Positions 28,136 to 36,748 of a stretch of DNA of 64,000 bases are shown here, piece by piece. Under the pieces are notes generated by a model. It saw only the letters and a program-made list of their open reading frames with translations. It ran no database searches and had not been told where the DNA came from. This stretch comes from Natronococcus pandeyae. GTDB taxonomy: Archaea; Halobacteriota; Halobacteria; Halobacteriales; Natrialbaceae. Each line of letters starts with the position of its first letter. Within the stretch, counting starts at the first letter, position 1. The stretch spans positions 1 to 64,000 of the forward strand of contig NZ_PHNJ01000020.1 of NCBI RefSeq assembly GCF_008122205.1, written 5' to 3'. The position numbers and the translations under genes are program-made.

Positions 28136-28612
28136 GTGAGCGTCAACATCGACAGTCGCGTCGTCACCCCGGGGAGTGACGATCACGTCGACGAAGCCTG
28201 GCAGCTCAAGGAAGCGATAAACCGCCAGGAGGGGGTTCTCAAACAGCGGTACGACTTCTTCACCAGTGCGTACCGCCGCTCGACGGTCTACTGCTATCTG
28301 CAGGAGGACGAACTCGTGGGGTTCGCGGCCGTTCGACGGGACGGCTACATTCTCTTTCTCGCGGTCTCTCCGGACTGTCGAGGGCGGGGCCTCGGGAAAC
28401 GGCTCGTCGCCCGCGTCGCGGACGAACACGATACGATCACCTGCCACGCCCGGACGAGCAACGAGAACGCGCTACAGTTTTACGAACACCTCGGCTTCGA
28501 GATCAAGCGCCGGATCGACAACTACTACGAGGACGGCGGCGACGCCTACTACCTGAAACTGGGTTCGGACGCCGGTCTCGCCGACCGAATCTCCGAACTC
28601 ATGCGGCGCTGA
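28136..28612 (+). CDS. GNAT family N-acetyltransferase (RimI-like)
   Basis: A 158-residue acetyl-CoA-dependent acyltransferase. The acetyl-CoA loop VSPDCRGRGLGKRLVARVA is at about 78-96 and the C-terminal NENALQFYEHLGFEIKRR with the conserved Asn and Tyr at about 110-127. These resemble RimI-type enzymes that acetylate protein N-termini. I chose the GTG at 28136 (MSVNIDSRVV) because a TATA box lies about 27 nt upstream; the open frame extends 180 nt further back without a plausible start. It is 106 nt before priS. The substrate is not known. Confidence 0.87.
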   Translation: MSVNIDSRVVTPGSDDHVDEAWQLKEAINRQEGVLKQRYDFFTSAYRRSTVYCYLQEDELVGFAAVRRDGYILFLAVSPDCRGRGLGKRLVARVADEHDTITCHARTSNENALQFYEHLGFEIKRRIDNYYEDGGDAYYLKLGSDAGLADRISELMRR

Positions 28613-28683
28613 CCCGCGGCGTTCGCTCACCTGTACCGCGGTTCTCTCGCCGGCTCGATACTTCTCGCCGCCACTTCAATACA

Positions 28684-28690
28684 ATTATAC
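28684..28690 (+). promoter_or_regulatory. TATA box of priS
   Basis: ATTATAC in an AT-rich patch lies about 30 nt before the priS ATG and is likely to drive priS and the downstream GINS gene. Confidence 0.5.
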
Positions 28691-28717
28691 CTGACCCACG
28701 ACGAGTACGCGAAGCGT

Positions 28718-29893
28718 ATGGAAGAGCGAACGCGGGCCTACCTTCGCGGCCGATTTCGTGATCACTACCGGCGGACAGAGATCACGCCGCCGCCCGAGGC
28801 CAACGAGCGAGAGTGGGGGTTCATTCCCTGGACTGAGGGACCAGGGACGACGATGGTCCGGCACCGTTCGCTGCTCGAGTTAGGCGATCTCTCGGAGTTT
28901 CTCGTCCGGAAGCGGCCGCGCCACGTCTACTTCTCCGCCGGGCGCTACCGCGACCCGGGCGCGAGTTCGATGAGCGAGAAGGAGTGGCGCTCGTCGGATC
29001 TGGTCTTCGACCTGGACGCCGATCATCTGCCGCGAGTCACGCTCGGCGAGGACTCCTACGGCGAGATGCTCTCGAAGTGTAAGGCCGCCCTCTTCCGCCT
29101 CCTCGACTTTCTCGAGGACGACTTCGGCTTCGAGGACCTGGAGATCGTCTTCTCCGGGGGGCGGGGCTACCACGTTCACGTTCGCGACGAGAGCGTGCTC
29201 CACCTCGACCGGGAGCACCGCCGCGAAATCGTCGACTACGTCCGCGGGATCGGCCTCGAGTTCGAGGAGTTGATCGAGACCGAGACCGTCGCGGGGCTCG
29301 GCCGGAAGACGCCGACGGAACGGCGGCGCCTCCGGACCGAGGGTGGATGGGGTGGGCGGACCCACGATCACTTCATGACGTTCGTCGACGAGTTGCTCGA
29401 ACTCGAGGAGGATGCGGCCCTGGAACGGCTCCAGTCGTTCGACGGCATCGGCGAGGGGAAGGCGACGGCGACGCTGAACGCCGCCCGCAACAACCGCGAA
29501 CAGCTCGAGGCGGGCAACGTCACCGTCCACACCGCGGTCTCTCAGTTGGCCGAGCGCTTCGCCCAGCAGGCTGTCGAACGGGACAACGCGCCGATCGACG
29601 AGCCGGTAACGACCGACACGAACCGACTCATCCGTCTACCGGGAAGCCTCCACGGCGGCAGCGGACTGAAGACGGTTCGCCTCGAGCGCGACGAGATCGA
29701 CGACTTCGAACCGCTGGTCGACGCCGTCCCGGAGACGTTCACGGGCCACGAGATCACCGTCGACGTCAGCGACGGCGGCGAGGTCGAACTCGGAGGAGAT
29801 AGCTTTACGGTCTCGGAGGGTGACCAGTCACTCCCGGAGTACGTTGCCGTGTTTCTCATGGCGCGCGGGAGAGCTGAAAAGGAGAAAGAATGA
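28718..29893 (+). CDS. priS: DNA primase small (catalytic) subunit
   Basis: The catalytic subunit of the archaeal/eukaryotic primase, which makes primers at replication forks. The 391-residue protein shows RPRHVYFSAGRYRDPGASSM and the metal-binding DLVFDLDADHL at about 95-107. FSGGRGYHVHVRDE is at about 148-161, the conserved basic/histidine nucleotide site. The C-terminal part has TDTNRLIRLPGSLHGGSGLK. The stop overlaps the GINS gene start by 4 nt. PriS followed by a GINS subunit gene is a known archaeal arrangement that links priming with the replicative helicase. Confidence 0.96.
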   Translation: MEERTRAYLRGRFRDHYRRTEITPPPEANEREWGFIPWTEGPGTTMVRHRSLLELGDLSEFLVRKRPRHVYFSAGRYRDPGASSMSEKEWRSSDLVFDLDADHLPRVTLGEDSYGEMLSKCKAALFRLLDFLEDDFGFEDLEIVFSGGRGYHVHVRDESVLHLDREHRREIVDYVRGIGLEFEELIETETVAGLGRKTPTERRRLRTEGGWGGRTHDHFMTFVDELLELEEDAALERLQSFDGIGEGKATATLNAARNNREQLEAGNVTVHTAVSQLAERFAQQAVERDNAPIDEPVTTDTNRLIRLPGSLHGGSGLKTVRLERDEIDDFEPLVDAVPETFTGHEITVDVSDGGEVELGGDSFTVSEGDQSLPEYVAVFLMARGRAEKEKE

Positions 29894-30876
29894 ATTTAGA
29901 CGAGTTACGCTCGGTCCAGAGCAAGGAGCGCCAGAAAGACAGCCTCCAGAATCTGCGACCCTCGTTCTATCAGGAGGTCGGCGAGTACATCGCCGAACTC
30001 GAGGACGAGCGCGAGCGCGTCGCCGAACAGGTCGACGATCCGTTCTCCTCGCCCGAGATCAGCCGACTCACCGACGAGATCGAGACTGCCAAGGACGTCG
30101 TCGAGGCGATCTACGAGCGGCGAATGGGCAAACTCGTCAAACAGGCCAGCCTCGCGGCGGCCGGAATGGCGGCCGACGACGACGGTCTCACCGCCGAAGA
30201 GGCGGATCTCTTCGACGACCTCGTCGACCGCATCCAGTCGAACAAGAGCCGCGTCCTCGACGTGCTCGAGGGGGTCGACGTCGAACCTGGCTCCGGCGCC
30301 GACGCCGGTGCCGGTACGGGAGAAACGGACTCGAGCGCAGTCGACACCGCCGCCGGTCCGACTGACGCGCCGACGGATCCGGCTCGAACGGACGACGGTC
30401 CGCCGACGCCGCCACCGGAGCCGGCGACAGACATCGACCCGACCGAGATCGATCCGGTCGACGACGATCAGCGGACCCCGGACGACTCGGGTGGCGTCAC
30501 CCCCGCCGACGTCATGGGCGGAGACGCGCCGACGGTCGACGAGACCGGTTCCGGCTCCGACGACGAATCCGAACCGGATGGGTCGTCTTCGGCGTCGTCT
30601 GGCGACCCCGGCAGCGAGTCGCTCGAGCGCGGAGGTGCGAGCGACGGGTCCGATACGGGTGCGGGATCCGAACCTGACGACCGCACCACCGCGACCGCCG
30701 ACGCTGGCGATGCCGACGCCGTCGACCGAGTGACGGTTCGGATCACCCGAGACGTCGGCTCGATCCTCGGCGTCGACGACCGCGAGTACACGCTGTCGTC
30801 CGACGACGTCGTCACCCTCCCCGAACAGAACGCGTCGCCGCTGGTCGAACGCGACGCCGCAGAACCGCTCGAGTAG
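29890..30876 (+). CDS. GINS complex subunit (Gins51-like)
   Basis: A subunit of GINS, which with MCM and a GAN/Cdc45-type protein forms the replicative helicase. The helical A domain occupies about residues 1-125 (MNLDELRSVQSKERQKDSLQ, FYQEVGEYIAELEDERERVA). A very long linker of about 150 residues follows, rich in Asp, Ser, Pro, Gly and Thr. The small B domain (VTVRITRDVGSILGVDDREY, then LPEQNASPLVERDAA) is at about 283-325. The A-then-B order is that of Gins51. The 328-residue length exceeds the core family because of the linker. It overlaps priS by 4 nt. Confidence 0.9.
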   Translation: MNLDELRSVQSKERQKDSLQNLRPSFYQEVGEYIAELEDERERVAEQVDDPFSSPEISRLTDEIETAKDVVEAIYERRMGKLVKQASLAAAGMAADDDGLTAEEADLFDDLVDRIQSNKSRVLDVLEGVDVEPGSGADAGAGTGETDSSAVDTAAGPTDAPTDPARTDDGPPTPPPEPATDIDPTEIDPVDDDQRTPDDSGGVTPADVMGGDAPTVDETGSGSDDESEPDGSSSASSGDPGSESLERGGASDGSDTGAGSEPDDRTTATADAGDADAVDRVTVRITRDVGSILGVDDREYTLSSDDVVTLPEQNASPLVERDAAEPLE

Positions 30877-30961
30877 GTTTCTACGGTTCCTCGTGCCGGA
30901 TCACCGTCGGATAACACCGGCTAATCAGAAGCTATACAGGAGCTCTCTCGAAGCCACTACT

Positions 30962-31426
30962 ATGCTCGACACCGGTGACGATGCACCCGAGTTTGCACTG
31001 CCCAACCAGCACGGAGAGACCGTCCGTCGCTCCGATTTCGAGGGCGAACGACTCGTCGTGTACTTCTATCCGCGAGCCAACACCGAGGGCTGTACGACCG
31101 AAGCCCTCGAGTTCGAGGCCGCCCGGTCCCGCTTCGACGAACTGGACGCGAGCGTCGTCGGGATCAGCGACGACCCCGTCGACGACCTCGAGTCGTTCGC
31201 CGACGAACACGACCTCGAGTTCGATCTGCTGTCCGATCCGGATGGTGAGGTCGCGACGCTCTACGAGTCCTACGGCGAGAAGCAGATGTTCGGCAACACG
31301 TTCGACGGCGTCTTCCGGAACACGTACCTCGTCGGACCGGACGGCTCGATCGAAGCCGTCTACGAGGGCGTCTCGCCTGGGGACCACGCTGAGGACGTAC
31401 TCGCGGCTCTCGACGACGCGGAGTAA
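30962..31426 (+). CDS. Peroxiredoxin of the BCP/PrxQ type
   Basis: A 154-residue thiol peroxidase that reduces hydrogen peroxide and organic peroxides. The thioredoxin-like fold is opened by LDTGDDAPEFALPNQHGETV. The peroxidatic cysteine is in YFYPRANTEGCTTEALEFEA at about 45. Where many PrxQ proteins have a second cysteine five residues later there is Leu here, and no other cysteine appears, so this is a one-Cys form that needs an outside thiol. I chose the ATG at 30962; the frame is open for 23 codons before it. It follows the GINS gene by 85 nt. Confidence 0.9.
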   Translation: MLDTGDDAPEFALPNQHGETVRRSDFEGERLVVYFYPRANTEGCTTEALEFEAARSRFDELDASVVGISDDPVDDLESFADEHDLEFDLLSDPDGEVATLYESYGEKQMFGNTFDGVFRNTYLVGPDGSIEAVYEGVSPGDHAEDVLAALDDAE

Positions 31427-31508
31427 CGACGTAGAGAGCGACGCTGGCTGCGGAACCTGCCGTCTGGGACGAACACGGGTTTATCTCCGGTGGATGCCAG
31501 CGTGTCCC

Positions 31509-32186
31509 ATGAGCGTACTCGGAGAGTTTACGATCCATCCTGCGGACTTTGCGCTCCACCACGCGCTGTCAGCCGTGCCGGAGACGGTCGTCGAGATCGA
31601 GCGTCTCGTCGCCACGACGGAAGAACGGGTCATGCCCTACTTCTGGGCGGTCGGCGGCGATCAGGACCGATTCGAGGCGGCGCTCGCCGACGATCCGACC
31701 GTCACACAGACAGCACGGATCGACCGGATCGACGGTGCGGTTCTCTATCGGGCGGAGTGGACGTCGAATATCGAGACGATCGTCTACGCCTACGTCGAGA
31801 TGGGTGCGACCATCCTCGAGGCGACGGGAAACAACGAGTCCTGGGAGATCGAGATGCGTTTCGACGACGAGGACAAGGTCACGAAGTTCCACAAGTACTG
31901 TCAGGAAAACGAGGTGTCCTTCGAACTCGACAGGCTACACGAGCAGGCACAGCCGATGGCGAGTTCCCAGTACGGGCTGACGCCGAAGCAACGAGAGACC
32001 CTGGTGACGGCGTACGAAGCGGGATTCTTCGACGTCCCGCAGCAAATCACCATGACGGAGTTGGCGGATCAACTCGGGATCACCCAGCAAGCGCTCTCGA
32101 AGCGACTCCATCACGCGCACAAGAACCTCGTCGGAAACGTCCTCACGATCGGTCAGGTCGGGGAGGGGGACGACGCCAGTACGTAG
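31509..32186 (+). CDS. Bat-like helix-turn-helix regulator (second of three)
   Basis: A 225-residue regulator with the same plan as the genes at 23834 and 42761. The N-terminus is MSVLGEFTIHPADFALHHAL, followed by a sensor-like alpha/beta region. The C-terminal HTH_10 is at about 155-215 (LVTAYEAGFFDVPQQITMTE, LGITQQALSKRLHHAHKNLV). A TATA-like TTTATCTC at 31480-31487 lies about 26 nt before the ATG, so the message is probably leaderless. It is placed just after the peroxiredoxin gene, but a redox role is only a guess. Confidence 0.87.
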   Translation: MSVLGEFTIHPADFALHHALSAVPETVVEIERLVATTEERVMPYFWAVGGDQDRFEAALADDPTVTQTARIDRIDGAVLYRAEWTSNIETIVYAYVEMGATILEATGNNESWEIEMRFDDEDKVTKFHKYCQENEVSFELDRLHEQAQPMASSQYGLTPKQRETLVTAYEAGFFDVPQQITMTELADQLGITQQALSKRLHHAHKNLVGNVLTIGQVGEGDDAST

Positions 32187-32227
32187 CGTGCATACTTAAC
32201 GGAGCGATGTATACAACCCACTCGCTC

Positions 32228-32234
32228 TTTTTTT
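32228..32234 (+). terminator. T-tract, candidate terminator
   Basis: Seven T in a row, 42 nt after the Bat-like gene stop. Oligo-T tracts end transcription in archaea. It lies only 11 nt before the next gene's ATG, so it could also be part of that gene's promoter region. Confidence 0.35.
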
Positions 32235-32244
32235 CGAACACAGT

Positions 32245-32589
32245 ATGGTATCCCGTATGGTCGAGGAGCAGCAACGTCCGGTGAACACCGACGTCCCGTT
32301 CGAGGTGCTCGCAAACGAACATCGGCGACACGTGATCCGTTCCCTCTGCGAGCACGAAACGCCGATCTCGATCGCCGAGCTCGCACGTGAGGTCGCCGTC
32401 CGGAAATACGAGGCCAACAGCCCGGAGATTCCCGACGAGGAGATGAAGCGAGCCCGCGTGTTGCTGCACCACTCCCACCTCCCGAAACTCGCCGACGCGG
32501 GCCTCGTCACCTACGATCCGGAGCGGAACCTCGTGGACACGGCAGCCTCGACCGACCTGGAGTCGGTGCTCGAGCTGTATCCGATCTGA
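32245..32589 (+). CDS. DUF7344-type winged-helix protein
   Basis: A 114-residue protein with a winged helix-turn-helix pattern. DVPFEVLANEHRRHVIRSL is at about 14-32, SIAELAREVAVRKYE is at about 41-55, and LHHSHLPKLADAGLVTYDPE at about 74-93 holds the recognition and wing parts. Haloarchaeal genomes encode many copies of this small family (often named DUF7344), thought to be transcription regulators. An ATG four codons later (32257) is an alternative start. A TATA-like TGTATACA lies near 32208. Target genes are unknown. Confidence 0.83.
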   Translation: MVSRMVEEQQRPVNTDVPFEVLANEHRRHVIRSLCEHETPISIAELAREVAVRKYEANSPEIPDEEMKRARVLLHHSHLPKLADAGLVTYDPERNLVDTAASTDLESVLELYPI

Positions 32590-32698
32590 ACAGTGTCGGT
32601 TCGTGACCCGCTATCGAATACCGCTGCAGACGGTGAAGAGATCGTTCAGAGAAATTATAGTGATAATTTACTTACAGCAGGACGGAGTATTCCGTTCT

Positions 32699-32857
32699 AT
32701 GGATCTTCGGCGGCTGTGGAACGATCTGACGACCCTGCTCGAGGGAGACGAGATGACCGGGCGACAAGCAGCCATCATCGTCGGGGTCTGGCTGGTTCTC
32801 ACTGCCGTTTTCGGCATTATCGTCTTTCTCGTCGTGTTCGTGATGATGGGGTTCTAG
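32699..32857 (+). CDS. Small single-helix membrane protein
   Basis: A 52-residue product: a charged N-terminal part (MDLRRLWNDLTTLLEGDEMT) then one hydrophobic helix of about 28 residues to the end. The open frame begins at 32603, but I use the ATG at 32699 because the segment before it is AT-rich and promoter-like (about 32650-32680). No family is recognised. It lies 110 nt downstream of the DUF7344-type gene and converges on cdc48. Confidence 0.55.
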   Translation: MDLRRLWNDLTTLLEGDEMTGRQAAIIVGVWLVLTAVFGIIVFLVVFVMMGF

Positions 32858-32969
32858 TACCGGCGTGAGCGTCGGGCAGCGTCCAGTTTCGGCTTCGCTC
32901 ACGGAATGGTCGGCAAAAAACGAGAACGGAATCGTTCGGTACGCCGCGATACCGGCGTCAAAACGCCAG

Positions 32970-35231
32970 TTACTGGAAGGTCCGACCGACCTGTTCCTCG
33001 CCCTCGGGTTCGGCGGTCTGGAACTCCTCTTCGATCTCCTCGTAACGCTCGCGGGTCTCGGGCGTCACGCTCGGCTGGACCTCGTCGAGCGCGCGCTCGA
33101 AGTGCTCCCGACTGATGCGGACGTTTTCGATCGTGTCGGGCATGTCGTCGGGATCCACGGAGTTGATGAACTCGCGGCTGGCGGCCATCGAGGCCTCGCG
33201 GGTGACGGCCTCGATGTCGGCGCCGACGTAGCCCTCCGTTTCAGCGGCGAGCCACTCGAGGTCGACCGCGTCGGCCAGCGGCTTGTCGCGGGTGTGGACC
33301 TCGAAGATCCGCTTGCGGCCCTCCTCGTCGGGGACGGGCACGTGGACGTGGCGGTCGAGCCGTCCCGGACGGAGCAGGGCGCTGTCGATCAGGTCCGGCC
33401 GGTTGGTCGTGGCGATCACGACGACGTCCTCGAGTTCCTCGAGGCCGTCGAGTTCCGTCAGCAGCTGGCTGACCACGCGTTCGCCGACGCCGGAGTCACC
33501 CTGGCGCTGGCCGCGTTCGCCCGCGATCGAGTCGATCTCGTCGAAGAAGATCACGGTCGGGGCGTTCGAGCGGGCCTTCTCGAAGACCTCGCGGACGCCC
33601 TTCTCGGACTCGCCGACGTACTTGTTCAGCAGTTCGGGCCCCTTGATCGAGATGAAGTTCGACTGGGACTCATTGGCGACGGCCTTCGCGAGCAACGTCT
33701 TTCCGGTCCCGGGTGGGCCGAACATCAGGACGCCCTTGGCGGCCTCCATGTCCATAGCCTCGAACACCTCGGGGTAATCCAGTGGCCACTGGATCGTCTC
33801 GCGGAGCCGTTCCTTGGTGTCGCCGAGTCCGCCGACGTCCTCCCACGTGATGTCGGGAACCTCGACGAACACCTCTCGAAGCGCCGAGGGCTGGATGCCC
33901 TTCATCGCTTCCTTGATATCGCTCTCGGTGACCTCGAGCGACTCGAGGACGTCCGCGTCGATCTCTTCGGACTCGAGGTCGAGGTCGGGTCGGATGCGCC
34001 GGAGCGCGTTCATCGCGCCCTCGCGGGCGAGGCTCTCGAGGTCGGCGCCGACGAAGCCGTGGGTGTTCTCGGCGTACTGATCCAGGTCGATCCCCTCGGC
34101 GAGGGGCATCCCACGGGTGTGGACCTGCAGGATCTCCTTGCGACCCTTCTTGTCCGGAACGCCGATCTCGATCTCGCGGTCGAACCGACCGCCACGGCGG
34201 AGCGCGGGGTCGATCGCGTCGACGCGGTTCGTTGCGGCGATGACGGTGACGCGACCGCGCTCCTCGAGGCCGTCCATCAGCGAGAGCAGTTGCGCGACGA
34301 CCCGACGCTCGACGTCGCCGCCGGCCTCTTCGCGCTTGGCGGCAATGGAGTCGAGTTCGTCGATGAAGATGATCGCGGGTGCGTTCTCCTCGGCCTCTTC
34401 GAAGACCTCGCGGAGTTGCTCCTCGCTCTCACCGTAGTACTTCGACATGATCTCGGGACCGGAGATCGTCTCGAAGTGGGCGTCGATCTCGTTTGCGACG
34501 GCCTTGGCCATCAGCGTCTTCCCGGTGCCCGGCGGGCCGTGCAGGAGCACGCCCTTCGGCGGCTCGATGCCCAGTTGCTGGAACAGCTCGGGGTGGCGCA
34601 TCGGCAGCTCGATCATCTCGCGGACCTGGTCGAGTTCGTCGTCCAGACCGCCGATGTCCTCGTAGGTGATGTTCGGAACGCCCTCGGGCGACGTGTCGCC
34701 GCTGGAGCTGACCTGCTCTGCGGGTGTCTCGGAGATCTCGATGTTCGTCGAGTCCGTGATGACGACGGTGCCGGACGGGTTGGTGCTCGCGATCTTCAGC
34801 GGCACCGACTGTCCGGAGCTCGCCATCGGACCGAACGACAGCGAGAACGGGACCGTTTGTCCCCCGGTGACGGCCTGGCCGGAAAGCTTGTCGCGGACGA
34901 GCGGTCCGATGTCGCCACGGATCCGCAGGTTCTGCGGGAGCGCCACCGTCACCGAGTTGGCGGGCTTGACGTCCGCGGGTTCGATCGTCACGTTGTCGTC
35001 GATACCGACGTCGGCCTCCTGTCGGAGGCGGCCGTCGATCCGAACGATCCCGCGACCCTCGTCTTCGGGATAGCCGGGCCAGACGCGCGCGACGGCCTGG
35101 CTGTCGTCCTTGCCCTCGATGACGATGTAGTCCCCGTTCTCGAGGTCGAGTTCGCGCATCGAGACGCGGTCGATCGCGGCGAGTCCACGTCCGGCGTCCT
35201 TCTGTTTCAGGGGTTTGACGGTGAGTTTCAT
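32970..35231 (-). CDS. Cdc48/VCP-type AAA ATPase
   Basis: A 753-residue hexameric unfoldase that extracts and unfolds proteins, often for the proteasome. The N-terminal double-psi barrel and 4-alpha-beta domain cover about 1-185. D1 has Walker A GPPGTGKT at 232-239 and Walker [13 protein letters not shown]2 has a second GPPGTGKT near 505 and [15 protein letters not shown]. It lacks the C-terminal HbYX-like tail of PAN and ends in [10 protein letters not shown]. The start overlaps the stop of the small gene at 35228 by 4 nt. No intein is present. Confidence 0.95.
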   Translation of the reverse strand: MKLTVKPLKQKDAGRGLAAIDRVSMRELDLENGDYIVIEGKDDSQAVARVWPGYPEDEGRGIVRIDGRLRQEADVGIDDNVTIEPADVKPANSVTVALPQNLRIRGDIGPLVRDKLSGQAVTGGQTVPFSLSFGPMASSGQSVPLKIASTNPSGTVVITDSTNIEISETPAEQVSSSGDTSPEGVPNITYEDIGGLDDELDQVREMIELPMRHPELFQQLGIEPPKGVLLHGPPGTGKTLMAKAVANEIDAHFETISGPEIMSKYYGESEEQLREVFEEAEENAPAIIFIDELDSIAAKREEAGGDVERRVVAQLLSLMDGLEERGRVTVIAATNRVDAIDPALRRGGRFDREIEIGVPDKKGRKEILQVHTRGMPLAEGIDLDQYAENTHGFVGADLESLAREGAMNALRRIRPDLDLESEEIDADVLESLEVTESDIKEAMKGIQPSALREVFVEVPDITWEDVGGLGDTKERLRETIQWPLDYPEVFEAMDMEAAKGVLMFGPPGTGKTLLAKAVANESQSNFISIKGPELLNKYVGESEKGVREVFEKARSNAPTVIFFDEIDSIAGERGQRQGDSGVGERVVSQLLTELDGLEELEDVVVIATTNRPDLIDSALLRPGRLDRHVHVPVPDEEGRKRIFEVHTRDKPLADAVDLEWLAAETEGYVGADIEAVTREASMAASREFINSVDPDDMPDTIENVRISREHFERALDEVQPSVTPETRERYEEIEEEFQTAEPEGEEQVGRTFQ

Positions 35232-35476
35232 TGGTTGCCCTCCAGTTCGACAGTGAGGACCCCGTTTCTGATAAACGTGTGCGCGTCAGCTGCGCCCTCC
35301 GGGAGATCGAACTCGTACTGCTGGTCGTCGATGATGACGATAACCGTTCCGTCGGCGAGATCGGTGGTCGCGTCCGCGTTCACCGACCCGAAGTCGACGG
35401 CCAACACCGACTCGTCTTCGTAGTCGTAGCGACGGGCGATCTGCCCGTCCGACTGCGTAAATTGTTCGAGTGTCAT
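35228..35476 (-). CDS. Small Hsp20-like protein (DUF7127 type) coupled to cdc48
   Basis: An 82-residue beta-rich protein ([47 protein letters not shown]) with the end pattern GVLTVEL, typical of alpha-crystallin-type folds, in short form. It lies immediately before the cdc48 gene and overlaps it by 4 nt (ATGA). A strong TATA box is about 30 nt upstream. A role as a substrate adaptor or chaperone for Cdc48 is my inference from coupling. The family name is from memory. Confidence 0.72.
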   Translation of the reverse strand: MTLEQFTQSDGQIARRYDYEDESVLAVDFGSVNADATTDLADGTVIVIIDDQQYEFDLPEGAADAHTFIRNGVLTVELEGNQ

Positions 35477-35506
35477 TTTGGAACTAACTCAAGGTAAGCC
35501 CTATTC

Positions 35507-35516
35507 ATATATAAAT
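35507..35516 (-). promoter_or_regulatory. Strong TATA box of the small Hsp20-like gene and cdc48
   Basis: The minus strand reads TTTATATATG within a 17-nt run of almost pure A/T, 31-40 nt before the ATG at 35476. It is among the clearest archaeal promoters in the window and serves both genes. Confidence 0.6.
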
Positions 35517-35718
35517 ATTTCGCTCGTATACCCGGGTACGGCTTCGGGGTGACGTCGAAAGAGATTGTTCGTGGTCCACAGTATGGTGTCTCCACACGGG
35601 ACGTGCCAGGCACCGCTCTTCGTCGGGAGCTATCGGCCGATCACCGGAAACGTGTGCTGCCGGCGATCTCGTGTCGCGTCTCGAGCCTTTATACTGGCGC
35701 CCCGCGTGGGACTAGGAT

Positions 35719-36495
35719 ATGGAAACGGTTCGCCACCACGGCCGCGAGACGGCCTACGAGATCGCAGACCGCGGGGGTTCGGGTCCGGGACTCTGCTGCG
35801 TTCACGGCAGCGGCGGCTCGCGGGACGTCTGGAAGTCACAGCACCGACTCGCCGACCGGCACCCGGTCGTCGCCCTCGACCTCAGCGGTCACGGCGACTC
35901 CGAGGACGTCGACGCGGATCCGGGGTACGGAACACTATCGGCCTACGCGGACGATCTCGTCGCCGTCGTCGAGGACACCGATAGTCGAGTGCTGGTCGGC
36001 AACTCGCTGGGTGGCGCCGTCGTCATGCACGTCCTGCTCGAGCGGGACGTCGATCTGGACGCGGCGGTTCTGACGGGAACCGGCGCTCGACTGGGCGTGC
36101 TCGAGGATCTCCTCGACTGGCTCGAGGAGGACTTCGATCGGGCCGTCGAGTTTCTCCACGGCCAGGATCGGCTCTTTCACGATCCGGATCCCGAACTTCG
36201 GGAGCACTCGCGCGACCAGATGTACGCGTGCGGGCAGGACGTCACCCGTCGGGATTTCCTGACCTGCCACGCCTTCGACATCCGCAATCAGGTCTCGCGG
36301 ATCGCCGTTCCGACGCTCGTGGTCTACGGCAAACACGACCAGTTGACGCCGCCGTGGTTCCACGAGTACCTCGCCGACGAGATCGAGGAGAGCGAACTCG
36401 CCGAGATCGAAGACGCGGCACACATGACGATGCTCGAGCAACCGGCGGCGTTCAACGACCACGTTGCGACGTTTCTCGACGGTCTCGAGCAGTAG
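35719..36495 (+). CDS. Alpha/beta-hydrolase
   Basis: A 258-residue serine hydrolase. The oxyanion region CVHGSGGSRDVWK is at about 33-45, the nucleophile elbow VLVGNSLGGAVV at about 91-102 (Ser in GNSLGG), an acid in VYGKHDQLTPP near 205, and the final His in EDAAHMTMLEQ near 236. This is the classical Ser-Asp-His set, but the substrate is not predictable; relatives include esterases and C-C bond hydrolases. It starts at the ATG at 35719 and is alone on its strand, 240 nt from the divergent cdc48 pair. Confidence 0.88.
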   Translation: METVRHHGRETAYEIADRGGSGPGLCCVHGSGGSRDVWKSQHRLADRHPVVALDLSGHGDSEDVDADPGYGTLSAYADDLVAVVEDTDSRVLVGNSLGGAVVMHVLLERDVDLDAAVLTGTGARLGVLEDLLDWLEEDFDRAVEFLHGQDRLFHDPDPELREHSRDQMYACGQDVTRRDFLTCHAFDIRNQVSRIAVPTLVVYGKHDQLTPPWFHEYLADEIEESELAEIEDAAHMTMLEQPAAFNDHVATFLDGLEQ

Positions 36496-36563
36496 GCGTA
36501 GAACTGGCTTCGGTTCACTCCACTACTTTCGACGGGCGTCCAGCAGCGCGGAAGGTACGGCCG

Positions 36564-36592
36564 ATAAGGCGCCAAGGCCAATAAGGCGCCAA
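36564..36592. repeat. Two direct copies of ATAAGGCGCCAA
   Basis: The 12-mer occurs at 36564-36575 and 36581-36592, so the period is 17 bp. Each copy contains the palindrome GGCGCC. They lie 70 nt after the hydrolase stop and about 160 nt before the CHRD-domain gene. No function is evident. Confidence 0.4.
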
Positions 36593-36748
36593 CTAGCGAA
36601 AGAAATCTATGATCTCTCCCCGTTCTTATCAAAAGGGAACTATGAAATACAGCGGATAAGTTTGGGGACGTGTCACATTCATTCGTCAATGAGTGTTGCC
36701 GCGTCTTCAGGTGTCGGTATTATGCTCCTCTCCGGCGAGAGATACTGT

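Noticed and set aside
32865-32969. Hairpin terminator between the small membrane gene and cdc48
   Set aside because: I see no stem with a T-run on either strand, only a short A-run (GGCAAAAAACG), which is too weak to call.
32865-35423. 852-codon plus-strand ORF opposite cdc48
   Set aside because: It is an antisense shadow covering the whole cdc48 gene, with no family features.
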